Assembly (NCBI GenBank): GCA_026398675.1
Contig: JAPLSK010000205.1
Coordinates: 1 to 7,447 of the forward strand
Origin: a bacterium
Lineage (GTDB): Bacteria > RBG-13-66-14
Direction of reading: 5' to 3'
Length of the DNA: 7,447 bases
The notes under the pieces are model-generated. The model did no database searches and was not told the DNA's origin. It saw only the letters and a program-made list of their open reading frames with translations. Made by a program: the position numbers and the translations under genes. Shown here piece by piece: positions 1 through 6,217 of this stretch (positions are counted from its first letter, which is position 1; each line of letters begins with the position of its first letter).

Positions 1-345
1 GGATTCCCAGACGCGGACCTCGCGCACCCGGACCGGCGGGTCGGCGCCCTTCAAACTCGACTCCAGCTCCCCCGCCAGGTAACGCGCCAGATTCTCGCTG
101 GTGGGGTTGAGCCGATCGAAGGGCTCCAGCTCGTTCAGGAATCGGTGATCGAGCCGGTCGCAAATTTTCCCCAGGTGCTCCCGGAGCACCCTGAAGTCTA
201 TGGCAAGCCCCTGGGCGTCGAGCTCAAGCGCGGAAACGGTCACCTCGACCCGCCAGTTGTGGCCGTGGAGGCGCTCGCAGGGACCGCCGTAGCCCCGCAG
301 CGCGTGGGCCGAGGAGAAGCTGCCGGTAACGGTCAAGAGGTACAT
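1..345 (-). CDS. queD: 6-carboxytetrahydropterin synthase QueD (3' end outside window)
   Basis: QueD/6-pyruvoyl-tetrahydropterin synthase family. It converts 7,8-dihydroneopterin triphosphate to 6-carboxy-tetrahydropterin, the second step towards preQ0 and queuosine, in the cytoplasm. The 115 visible codons show the zinc-binding histidines H14, H27 and H29 (motif LHGHN at 26-30), the catalytic Cys C23 (GGPCE), an LDH pair at 65-67 fitting the catalytic Asp/His, the family signature PTSEN at 81-85, and the substrate-anchoring Glu in VWES at 112-115. Only the last few residues are missing, as the gene runs off the left edge. The ATG at 345 is preceded by AAAGG with 6 bases of spacing, and matches the family N-terminus. 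It overlaps the stop of the upstream NrdD-like gene by 13 bases, so the two are probably translationally coupled. QueD and eukaryotic-type PTPS are hard to separate by eye; QueD is the usual bacterial member. Confidence 0.92.
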   Translation of the reverse strand, partial: MYLLTVTGSFSSAHALRGYGGPCERLHGHNWRVEVTVSALELDAQGLAIDFRVLREHLGKICDRLDHRFLNELEPFDRLNPTSENLARYLAGELESSLKGADPPVRVREVRVWES

Positions 346-2258
346 GGGCCGCCTTTCCGAACGAGGACCGACGACGCCCCGGCGTTTAAAGCGGTGCGAA
401 TGCAGGCCAGGGCCGACTCCGGGGCCGGGGCGGTCCAGAGCTCCACGGACACGCCGTCGGGCCAGGCCGGGGCGTAGGGCCCGCGGAAGAGGTGCCCCGC
501 ATCCGGGGAGAGGGTGAAAAGCGGCGGTGGTGGCGGCTCCGGGAGGCCCAGCACCGCCCGGTCCAGCATCCCGAAAAACCCCTCGAGAGCGGGATCCACC
601 CCGGCGCGGATGACGATGGACAGCCCCAGCTTCTCGGAAAAATCCTGGGCCGCTCGGACCAGCTTTCTCGCCAGGCGCCCGAGGAGTTTTGCCGACTCCG
701 GGTTCCCGGAGGGCCAGCCGCCCGTCAATTCGAAGACGGCCGTGTCCAGGCCGAAGAGCTCGATCTCCGCCACCCCCGCCGCCGCGCTCACCCAGTCGAG
801 ACCCAGCCCTTCCACCAGTCCCCCGAGCACCCCGGACGAGCGCCGTTCGGCCACCGACCGCAGGAAATCGGCCTTCACCCGGGCCGCTTCCAGGGCGTGG
901 CAGATGACCTCTATTCCAAGCTGATCCGCCTTGCCCGCCCCGGAAGTGGAGACGCGCCGGAGGTTGATTGCCACCCGGCTCGCCACGGGGCCGTGGAGCA
1001 CGCCCACCGGCTCAGCCTTCGGCTCGCGGGGGCGGGTGAAGCGCAGGCACGCGCGCCCGGAGGCCTCCACCAGTTTCGCGACGAACCCGTCGTCGGATGA
1101 ATCCCCCACCTCGACCGCCAGCTCGACCCGCCGGTCCATCCGGTCCACCAACCCGGCAACGGTCAGGGAGTAGGTGGCGAGGTCGGACGAGGAATCCAGC
1201 CCGACGCCGAGGCCGATGACCAGGCGTTCCGTGGAGGTCGGCCAGAAACGAAGCCCCAGCTGGGCGGCGACGTCGAGGTCCACCATCCCGGAACCGGCGC
1301 CCAGCCGCGCCAGGAGGAGGTCGAACCGCGGGAGCTCCATCCGGGAAAAATACGGCGCCAGGCGGTCCGGCAGTCTCATCAGCTCCAGCAACCTCTCCGA
1401 CGAGTAGCTGCCGAGACCTATATCCGGGCCCACCTCCGGGCTCCACCCGGCGGAGAGGAAGCGGTTGACCATCTGGGGCGAGCGAATCTGCAGGTTGCCG
1501 TGGTAGTGGTCGTAGCGGACCGACTTGGGGTACACGTTGGATACGGCGTACTGCCCGACGATATAGCCGCCGGAGGTCTCGACGGCCACCGGGGGCACCC
1601 GGTCTTCGGCGCGTCCCTGGATGAGCGCGCTCCGGACTAGCTGGGCCGGAACGGCCACCGGGTCAATGTCCGCGTAGGAGCCGACGCCCAGCTCGATGAG
1701 CTTCAGGGCGTGGAGGGAGAGGATGACGGAAAGCGGAACGGGAAAGAGCTTGGCCTCCCGGAGCATCTTTTCGACCTCCAGGACGAGCTGCTCGGCGATG
1801 GAGGGGTCGAGGCCGGAGCTGATGACGATGGCCGAGATGCGCCCCTGGCGCGACCAGGGGAAAAGCTCCCCGGAGAGGTCCCGCACCAGGATGGACCTCT
1901 CGTTGGTCTCCAAGAGGTCGAGCTGGTGGGTCGTCAGGCGGTGGTCGAAGACCTGGGCCTCCTCCAGCCGGCGCTGGCTGCGGTAGAGGACGTAGGCCTT
2001 CGCCATGTCCACGTGGCCCGTGCGCAAGAGGATTTTTACAACGGCGTCCTCGAGCTGCTCCTCGGTGGGGACGCCGGTGGCGGTCCTGCGCCGCAGGAAG
2101 AGCGTGACCGCCTCGGCCACCTCGGACGGCCAGAGGGGGTCCTCCATGCCCACGGCCTGCGCGGCGGCCGTCACCTGGGCCGCGACCCGCTCCTTTTCGT
2201 AGGGGACCAGGCGGCCGTCACGCAGCTTCAAGAGTGTCAGCGGCAACTTTTCCAGCAA
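333..2258 (-). CDS. ATP-cone protein, degenerate NrdD-like (class III ribonucleotide reductase homologue lacking the glycyl-radical domain)
   Basis: 641 residues. Residues about 8-100 form an ATP-cone (basic KLRDGR-type start, end AKAYVLYRSQRR), the nucleotide-sensing domain of ribonucleotide reductases and NrdR. Residues 133-192 resemble the second cone-like segment seen in some NrdD proteins. The rest follows the NrdD order by eye: DHYHGNLQI (250-258) sits where NrdD has GDIHIHDL, INLRR (431-435) where it has INLPR, then a KADFL helix (462-466) and a MLDR block (564-567). C404 (RACLRF) lies near the expected position of the NrdD active-site Cys. The chain ends at GGPCTS, where NrdD normally continues into a CxxC zinc site and the glycyl-radical loop, so it should not reduce ribonucleotides on its own. 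The TTG at 2258 has AAGGAG only 2 bases upstream; an in-frame TAG at 2288-2286 limits alternatives, so the exact start is uncertain. The ORF is otherwise intact. The role is unknown; nucleotide-sensing is an inference. Confidence 0.75.
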   Translation of the reverse strand: MLEKLPLTLLKLRDGRLVPYEKERVAAQVTAAAQAVGMEDPLWPSEVAEAVTLFLRRRTATGVPTEEQLEDAVVKILLRTGHVDMAKAYVLYRSQRRLEEAQVFDHRLTTHQLDLLETNERSILVRDLSGELFPWSRQGRISAIVISSGLDPSIAEQLVLEVEKMLREAKLFPVPLSVILSLHALKLIELGVGSYADIDPVAVPAQLVRSALIQGRAEDRVPPVAVETSGGYIVGQYAVSNVYPKSVRYDHYHGNLQIRSPQMVNRFLSAGWSPEVGPDIGLGSYSSERLLELMRLPDRLAPYFSRMELPRFDLLLARLGAGSGMVDLDVAAQLGLRFWPTSTERLVIGLGVGLDSSSDLATYSLTVAGLVDRMDRRVELAVEVGDSSDDGFVAKLVEASGRACLRFTRPREPKAEPVGVLHGPVASRVAINLRRVSTSGAGKADQLGIEVICHALEAARVKADFLRSVAERRSSGVLGGLVEGLGLDWVSAAAGVAEIELFGLDTAVFELTGGWPSGNPESAKLLGRLARKLVRAAQDFSEKLGLSIVIRAGVDPALEGFFGMLDRAVLGLPEPPPPPLFTLSPDAGHLFRGPYAPAWPDGVSVELWTAPAPESALACIRTALNAGASSVLVRKGGPCTS

Positions 2259-2282
2259 AACTCCTTCGGCGGAAGCGGTCCA

Positions 2283-2311
2283 AGTCTATGCACCAAAAAG
2301 CGGTGTGTCAA
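2283..2311 (-). promoter_or_regulatory. sigma70-type promoter of the NrdD-like/queD operon
   Basis: On the minus strand TTGACA (2311-2306, perfect -35) is followed after 17 bases by TAGACT (2288-2283, 4 of 6 matches to the -10). The predicted transcription start is near 2276, giving a leader of about 18 bases that contains AAGGAG at 2266-2261. It lies just downstream of an intrinsic terminator, so this operon is insulated from the genes to its right. Confidence 0.7.
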
Positions 2312-2327
2312 CCGTGGCCGGCGGGCG

Positions 2328-2355
2328 AAAAAAGGGACGGTCCGCGGACCGCCCC
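2328..2355 (-). terminator. intrinsic terminator
   Basis: Minus-strand hairpin with a 9-pair stem (2355-2347 with 2342-2334, one G-U pair), a CGCG loop, and a run of six T at 2333-2328. The core is a perfect 14-base palindrome at 2338-2351. It would end transcripts coming from the exonuclease gene or from the small ORF at 2374-2451, which stops 18 bases before the hairpin. Confidence 0.8.
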
Positions 2356-2373
2356 TGGGCCAACCGTCCAGAC

Positions 2374-2451
2374 TTACCGGTTCCCGAGCCTTCCCGAACG
2401 GAAGGGCCGGCGCTCGTGCTCGAGGCCGAAAATCCCGAAGAGGCCGTCCAT
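2374..2451 (-). CDS. small ORF, 25 aa, unknown function
   Basis: An ATG at 2451 is preceded by AAGGA at 7 bases spacing and opens a 25-codon frame ending in TAA at 2376-2374. The peptide starts MDGLFGIFGLEHER and ends in an Arg/Gly-rich tail, so it is hydrophobic at the front and basic at the back. It sits between a candidate promoter (2534-2562) and a strong terminator (2328-2355), which together suggest a short dedicated transcript. I recognise no family. It could be a genuine small protein, a leader peptide, or chance coding inside a small RNA. Ribosome-site quality and placement favour translation, but GC-rich sequence produces such frames often. Confidence 0.4.
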   Translation of the reverse strand: MDGLFGIFGLEHERRPFRSGRLGNR

Positions 2452-2499
2452 CGCTGGTTCCTTGTCTTAAGTGGGGAGGGAGCCCCGGGAGCCGACGGT

Positions 2500-2525
2500 C
2501 GGTGGGGAGGTTCCCTTACCCACCG
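2500..2525 (-). other. RNA hairpin in the leader of the small transcript
   Basis: CGGTGGG (2525-2519) and CCCACCG (2506-2500) are perfect inverted repeats with a 12-base loop on the minus strand. If transcription starts near 2527, this hairpin lies at the extreme 5' end of the transcript and could stabilise it or act as a regulatory leader. There is no T run, so it is not an intrinsic terminator. Confidence 0.35.
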
Positions 2526-2533
2526 GTCAACGC

Positions 2534-2562
2534 AGTATAGACGGCCGAGTGCGGAATTTCAT
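2534..2562 (-). promoter_or_regulatory. candidate promoter of the small transcript
   Basis: ATGAAA (2562-2557, 4 of 6 to the -35) and TATACT (2539-2534, 5 of 6 to the -10) are separated by 17 bases on the minus strand, directly after the exonuclease stop codon. The predicted start is near 2527. The -35 is weak, so this is tentative. Confidence 0.35.
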
Positions 2563-2578
2563 CTCGACAAGGTCTCAA

Positions 2579-3091
2579 TTAACCCCCGGTAAGGAAGAGC
2601 CATATAAGCCCCGCCGCCCGCGCGTCGTCCTCCGCCCGGTGCGCCCGCGACAGGGGGATGCCGAGCTCGCGGCAGGCTATCTCCAGCGACGCCCGCCCGT
2701 ACGAGAGCCTGGCCCGCGCCAGGGGCAGGGGGTCCAGCCAGGCGGCCAGCGGCGGAACCGTCCTCCCCGCGCGGGCCATCTCGATTTGCAAGAAACCGAA
2801 ATCGAAGGGGGCGTTGTAGGCTAGGAGGGGCCAACCGACGATTATCCCGGCGACTGCGGGCGCCAGATCGGCGAAGGTCGGCGCCACGGCCGCGTCGCGG
2901 TCGCTTATCCCGTGAATCGCCGTCGCCTCCGGCGGGATGTTGCACCCCGGATTGACCAGGCTGCTCCAGGATTCCACCTCGACACCGGACGCGAAGCGCA
3001 CCAGGGCTATCTCCACCACCCGATGCAACCCCGCGTCCAGCCCCGTGGTCTCCACGTCCAGGGCGATGAAGCTGTCAATATTATCGCGCAT
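2579..3091 (-). CDS. 3'-5' exonuclease, DnaQ-like DEDDh family
   Basis: 170 residues forming a single exonuclease domain of the DnaQ/epsilon type, which removes nucleotides from 3' ends with two metal ions. All catalytic residues are present: D12 and E14 in ALDVETTG (Exo I), D97 in AYNAPFDFGFL (Exo II), and H151/D156 in HRAEDDARA (Exo III, His-x4-Asp, hence DEDDh). The HGIS motif at 60-63 is typical of the PolC/epsilon group. There is no extra polymerase-binding or helicase domain, so it could be a proofreading subunit or a stand-alone repair or RNA-trimming exonuclease; I do not assign dnaQ. The ATG at 3091 begins a normal N-terminus, but only a weak GGA lies upstream. It is divergent from the lipoprotein pair. 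Its -10 would fall in the shared ATTATAAT at 3127-3134, with no convincing -35. Confidence 0.9.
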   Translation of the reverse strand: MRDNIDSFIALDVETTGLDAGLHRVVEIALVRFASGVEVESWSSLVNPGCNIPPEATAIHGISDRDAAVAPTFADLAPAVAGIIVGWPLLAYNAPFDFGFLQIEMARAGRTVPPLAAWLDPLPLARARLSYGRASLEIACRELGIPLSRAHRAEDDARAAGLIWLFLTGG

Positions 3092-3105
3092 GGAAGATTT
3101 CCGCG

Positions 3106-3134
3106 TTGCTTGGCGTCCGCGAGTTGATTATAAT
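3106..3134 (+). promoter_or_regulatory. promoter of the lipoprotein pair, in the divergent region
   Basis: TTGCTT (3106-3111) and a perfect TATAAT (3129-3134) are spaced by 17 bases, placing the plus-strand start near 3141 and a leader of about 20 bases ending in GGGGGA before the ATG at 3162. The -10 is part of the palindrome ATTATAAT (3127-3134), which also presents TATAAT on the minus strand facing the exonuclease gene. Confidence 0.6.
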
Positions 3135-3161
3135 ACTCGATGAAATCTTCTGGGGGACTCG

Positions 3162-3719
3162 ATGCGCATCACTCTTTCCATCGTGCTCGTGGGGCTCCTC
3201 GTGCTGGCGTGCGACCTGGGCGTCGGGGCGGACGGCGGGCTCACCGGCTGGGACTGGGCCCGCGCCCTCGCCCGCGACGCCGTGGACATGGCTTACGGCG
3301 AGCACTGGTACGTGATGAGCTTCGGCGCCGAGTGCCTCGACATTTCAGGCGACCTGTACGACGGGATGGCTTTCCCCGAGTGGGACGTCTACTACTCCGA
3401 CGGGTCGGACGCGTACCTGTGGGTCATCATCCACCCGGATGGCCGGTACATCATCTTCGAGCTGGAGGGTTCCCAGTACGGAAATTCCCCCCTGACCTCC
3501 ACCTACGATTCCGACGCCGTAAGCTCGTGGCTGCGCACCGCCTCCCGCGTGTACCGGGAGCTCACCGGCCTGGCGGACGACGTCTGCTACGAACCCTACT
3601 GCTCTCACTCTTCTGACGGCGATTACGTGAGGATTTCGCTGTGCAATTCCGACTTGGAAACGCTGGCTCGGGTGGACCTCTTGCCCCAGACCGGCGAGAT
3701 AGTGAGTGTATCCTTTTGA
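3162..3719 (+). CDS. putative acidic lipoprotein, first of a tandem paralogous pair
   Basis: 185 residues of a family I do not recognise. The N-terminus is a lipoprotein-like signal: R2, a hydrophobic stretch 3-15, and a lipobox-like VLAC with C17 as the lipidated Cys, followed by D18 (in enterobacteria, Asp at +2 favours retention in the inner membrane). The mature part is acidic and rich in Asp, Tyr and Ser. Blocks shared with the next gene are DWAR (31-34), LDISG-LY (59-66), SDAYLWVIIHPDG (82-94), a TGLADDVCY segment (135-143) and LARV (168-171). C142 and C147 (DVCYEPYC) recur in the paralogue as C144/C151 and could form a disulfide or metal site. The start has GGGGGA upstream. The stop TGA overlaps the TTG start of the paralogue, so both are made from one message. 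Confidence 0.8.
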   Translation: MRITLSIVLVGLLVLACDLGVGADGGLTGWDWARALARDAVDMAYGEHWYVMSFGAECLDISGDLYDGMAFPEWDVYYSDGSDAYLWVIIHPDGRYIIFELEGSQYGNSPLTSTYDSDAVSSWLRTASRVYRELTGLADDVCYEPYCSHSSDGDYVRISLCNSDLETLARVDLLPQTGEIVSVSF

Positions 3720-4282
3720 CCCCCCTCGCGAAAAAGTTGCTGCTTACCTTGAGCGTCTGCGTCTCGTTCTTGAGCTGCAGCACGTTCACCGAGGTCACCC
3801 CGACGGAGGGCGGCGACCTGGACTGGGCGCGCGGCATCGCCGACGGCGTGGTCGCGGGTCTCTACGACGTAAGCTTCGTCATGTTCGAAGTCGAGGCCAC
3901 CTACCTGGACTTCTCGGGCTTCCTCTACGGCGGCGTCCAGCACCCCTTCTGGCGCTTCTCCTACATCAACTCCGACGCTTGCATCCAGGTCATCGTCCAC
4001 CCCGACGGCAGCACCACGGTGACGGAGGACAACGGTTATTTCGACGACGAGATTATGTTCACCTACACCTCCGCCGACGTCGGGGACTGGCTCGCCCTGG
4101 CCCAATACTGCTACCGGTATATCACGGGTCTTGAGGATGACGTCTGCTACGGTTTCGACGCCTATTGCTACGAGTACGGCTCATATGCAGGGATATACCT
4201 TTACGACTCGACGTTCGAAGAATTGGCACGGGTTGGTATAGACCTAATAAATGGAACAATATATTCATTCGACCTGTATTAA
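3716..4282 (+). CDS. putative lipoprotein, second of the tandem paralogous pair
   Basis: 188 residues when started at TTG 3716, which overlaps the previous stop in the arrangement TTGA. An in-frame GTG at 3641 would add 25 non-signal residues buried inside the upstream gene, so I reject it. From TTG the protein begins MTPLAKKLLLTL, a normal Sec signal with two Lys, and reaches a lipobox-like FLSC with C21. The mature domain matches the first protein along its length: LDWAR (35-39), LDFSGFLYGG (64-73), SDACIQVIVHPDG (86-98), TGLEDDVCY (137-145) and LARV (170-173). It is clearly a diverged duplicate, not a recent copy. It is acidic, aromatic-rich and probably anchored in the cell envelope. Function is unknown. 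The TTG start lacks a strong ribosome site (GAG 9 bases upstream), consistent with coupled re-initiation. Confidence 0.75.
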   Translation: MTPLAKKLLLTLSVCVSFLSCSTFTEVTPTEGGDLDWARGIADGVVAGLYDVSFVMFEVEATYLDFSGFLYGGVQHPFWRFSYINSDACIQVIVHPDGSTTVTEDNGYFDDEIMFTYTSADVGDWLALAQYCYRYITGLEDDVCYGFDAYCYEYGSYAGIYLYDSTFEELARVGIDLINGTIYSFDLY

Positions 4283-4287
4283 AAAAA

Positions 4288-4304
4288 CCGCCCGAGGGTG
4301 ATTT
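4288..4304. repeat. degenerate copy of the terminator stem
   Basis: CCGCCCGAGGG at 4288-4298 repeats exactly the core of the terminator at 4352-4362, but the right arm is changed to GGGTG, leaving a stem of about five pairs followed by a T-rich stretch. It may be a weak first terminator for the lipoprotein genes or the remnant of a duplicated one. Confidence 0.3.
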
Positions 4305-4350
4305 TATTGCGACCCTAGAAGCCGCTCGCCCTCCCCGCAAAAATGGAAAA

Positions 4351-4373
4351 GCCGCCCGAGGGCGGCCTTTTTT
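4351..4373. terminator. bidirectional intrinsic terminator between convergent genes
   Basis: GCCGCCC-GA-GGGCGGC (4351-4366) is a perfect inverted repeat. It is followed on the plus strand by C and six T (4368-4373) and preceded by AAAA (4347-4350), which reads as TTTT on the minus strand. It can therefore stop both the lipoprotein message and the glyA message. Confidence 0.85.
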
Positions 4374-4387
4374 ATATCCGGAGGTGA

Positions 4388-5635
4388 CTACACTTTCAGC
4401 TCGGCGTAGAGCGGGAAACCCTTGCACAGCTCCTTCACCTCGCCCTTTATCATCTTCGCCAAATCCTCGTTGGCGTGGTCGGCGGCCACGCGCCCGAACC
4501 ACCCCGCGATTTTCTTCATCTCCGCGTCGCCGAAGCCCCGCGTCGTCACCGCCGGCGTACCCACCCGCACCCCCGAGGTTACGAAGGGGCTCTCGGGGTC
4601 GAAGGGGATGGTGTTCTTGTTGACGGTGATGCCCGCCCGCTCCAGCGCCTCCTCGAAGTCCTTGCCGGTCAGGCCCTTCGAACGCATGTCCAGGAGCATC
4701 AGGTGGTTGTCGGTCCCGCCGGTCACGAGCGTGAAGCCCTGCTCCATCAGGTAATTCGCCAGGGCCTTGGCGTTCGCCAGTATTTTCTCTTGGTAGACCT
4801 TGAACTCGGGCTGGAGCGCCTCTTTGAGCGCCACGGCCTTGGCCGCGATGACGTGCATCAGGGGGCCGCCCTGGATGCCGGGGAAGACGTTCTTCTGCAG
4901 CGCGTTGTAGTTGTCCTTGTCGGTGAGGATGAGCCCCCCGCGCGGGCCGCGCAGCGTCTTGTGCGTCGTCGTCGTCGTGTAATGCGCAAAAGGGATGGAG
5001 TCGGGGTGCAGTTTTACGGCCACCATCCCCGCGATGTGCGCGATGTCCGCCACCAGCTTGGCCCCCACCTCGTCGGCGATGGACCGGAAGGCCGCGAAGT
5101 CTATGAACCGCGGGTAGGCGCTGGCGCCCGACATTATCATCTTCGGCCGGCACTTTTTCGCCAGGTCGCGGATCATGTCGTAGTCCAGCCGGTTGGTTTC
5201 CGGGTGGACCTCGTACTGGACCACGTGGTAGAAGCGGCCGGAGAAGTTCACCGGGTGGCCGTGCGACAGGTGCCCGCCACAGGTCAGCGATTGGCCCATC
5301 ACCGTGTCTCCGGGGTCGCAGCAGGCGAAGAAGACCGCCATGTTGGCCTGGGTGCCGGAGTGGGGCTGGACGTTGGCCCGCTCGGCGCCGAAGAGCTCCT
5401 TGGCCCGGTCGCGCGCCAGGCGCTCCGCCTCGTCCACGAACTCGCAGCCGCCGTAGTACCGCTTGCCGGGGTAGCCCTCGGCGTACTTGTTGGTCATCAC
5501 GGAGCCCATCGCTTCGAGGACGGGGAGGCTGACGAAATTTTCGGATGCGATGAGCTCGATGCCTTCCGCCTGGCGCTTTATCTCGCCGGCTATGGCATCG
5601 GCAATCTCAGGGTCGAAGTCACGTAAGAGGGACAT
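4388..5635 (-). CDS. glyA: serine hydroxymethyltransferase
   Basis: 415 residues, the normal length for bacterial GlyA. This cytosolic PLP enzyme interconverts serine plus tetrahydrofolate with glycine plus 5,10-methylene-tetrahydrofolate, the main source of one-carbon units for purines, dTMP and methionine. Family marks are GIELIASENF (25-34), NKYAEGYPGKRYYGG (49-63), the SGTQAN cofactor loop (93-98), DIAHIAG (197-203), and the Schiff-base lysine K226 in TTTTHKTLRGPRGG (221-234). C-terminal features such as TPAVTTRGF are also intact. The ATG at 5635 has AGGAG five bases upstream. Immediately upstream, with a 19-base gap, ends the AT-rich HEPN gene, and I find no convincing promoter in that gap, so glyA may rely on read-through from that operon. 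It shares a terminator with the convergent lipoprotein genes. Confidence 0.98.
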   Translation of the reverse strand: MSLLRDFDPEIADAIAGEIKRQAEGIELIASENFVSLPVLEAMGSVMTNKYAEGYPGKRYYGGCEFVDEAERLARDRAKELFGAERANVQPHSGTQANMAVFFACCDPGDTVMGQSLTCGGHLSHGHPVNFSGRFYHVVQYEVHPETNRLDYDMIRDLAKKCRPKMIMSGASAYPRFIDFAAFRSIADEVGAKLVADIAHIAGMVAVKLHPDSIPFAHYTTTTTHKTLRGPRGGLILTDKDNYNALQKNVFPGIQGGPLMHVIAAKAVALKEALQPEFKVYQEKILANAKALANYLMEQGFTLVTGGTDNHLMLLDMRSKGLTGKDFEEALERAGITVNKNTIPFDPESPFVTSGVRVGTPAVTTRGFGDAEMKKIAGWFGRVAADHANEDLAKMIKGEVKELCKGFPLYAELKV

Positions 5636-5654
5636 GTTATCTCCTAGAATAATA

Positions 5655-6209
5655 TCAAAGTGTTCTCTTATCTAAGTCTTCAAGATAATCAAAAAGCTCA
5701 AGCACATAAGAAAGGCTTGAACTTAGGTTGGCTTTATAAGCGTAGATACCTGTATGAGCACACCAATTACGTTTATCGAGTAGGGCTAAAAATGCTATTC
5801 TTTCCTTTTCATTTATATATGATATACTCTTTGCAAGTACGATTTGTTGATATTCAGAAGGTAACTCATCTCTTAGTTCTTGAGCGTTATTAATATTACA
5901 ATACTTTTTATTATTATAACTTTTAATTTTCATACATCCATCAGAACATAATTTTTCTTGAAGAAAATCAATAAAACCTGCCCAAGCCATTACATGGGCA
6001 GATTTAAATAAGTCATATTTGTGTTGAATACACTGTATGGATTGATCGAAGAACTCTTTCTGTTTAACAGTTAATAGCTTAAGCCTTTTTAGTGTCTTTG
6101 ATAACTGTACACTTCTTCTCTTTGATGTTTCGTGAGTAGATAGAATTTCTGTAATTTTATCCTCAAAAGTTTTAACGCTCTTGAGGATTTCTTCAAGACT
6201 CTTTGACAC
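5655..6209 (-). CDS. HEPN-motif protein, putative ribonuclease/toxin
   Basis: 184 residues, mostly predicted helical. The first 70 residues are Lys-rich and coiled-coil-like. The second half carries RNWCAH (147-152), the R-x4-H active-site motif of HEPN ribonucleases, in the usual setting of one helix before it (ERIAFLALLDK) and another after it (SSSLSYVLELFDYL). HEPN proteins of this sort act in toxin-antitoxin, abortive-infection and CRISPR effector systems, where dimers cut RNA; some are inactive binders. The GTG start at 6209 lies 8 bases after the stop of the upstream gene. Its AAGGAG (6226-6221) sits in the last codons of that gene, 11 bases from the GTG, indicating coupled translation. 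The pairing with a DUF5343-like partner suggests a defence or toxin-antitoxin module. The HEPN motif is seen directly; RNase activity is inferred. Confidence 0.65.
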   Translation of the reverse strand: MSKSLEEILKSVKTFEDKITEILSTHETSKRRSVQLSKTLKRLKLLTVKQKEFFDQSIQCIQHKYDLFKSAHVMAWAGFIDFLQEKLCSDGCMKIKSYNNKKYCNINNAQELRDELPSEYQQIVLAKSISYINEKERIAFLALLDKRNWCAHTGIYAYKANLSSSLSYVLELFDYLEDLDKRTL

Positions 6210-6217
6210 AATCTGTA

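Noticed and set aside
492..1100. Long plus-strand open frames opposite the NrdD-like gene
   Set aside because: They are antisense shadows in GC-rich sequence, with Arg/Pro/Gly-rich translations and no recognisable domain; the minus-strand frame carries the homology.
2374..2451. Small ORF as a remnant of purF, because GLFGIFG followed by HE resembles a glutamine amidotransferase N-terminus
   Set aside because: The essential N-terminal Cys is absent (Asp instead), the match is only a few residues, and no further purF sequence follows.
2471..2824. Plus-strand frames crossing the exonuclease gene end and the region to its left
   Set aside because: Compositional shadows without domains; they overlap a clear DEDDh exonuclease gene.
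3641..3715. Upstream GTG start for the second lipoprotein
   Set aside because: It would place 25 non-signal residues before the signal peptide and lie inside the first gene; the TTG at 3716 gives a proper lipoprotein signal.
4475..5626. 383-codon plus-strand open frame opposite glyA
   Set aside because: glyA on the minus strand is unmistakable; the antisense translation is Val/Gly/His-rich and unlike any protein I know.
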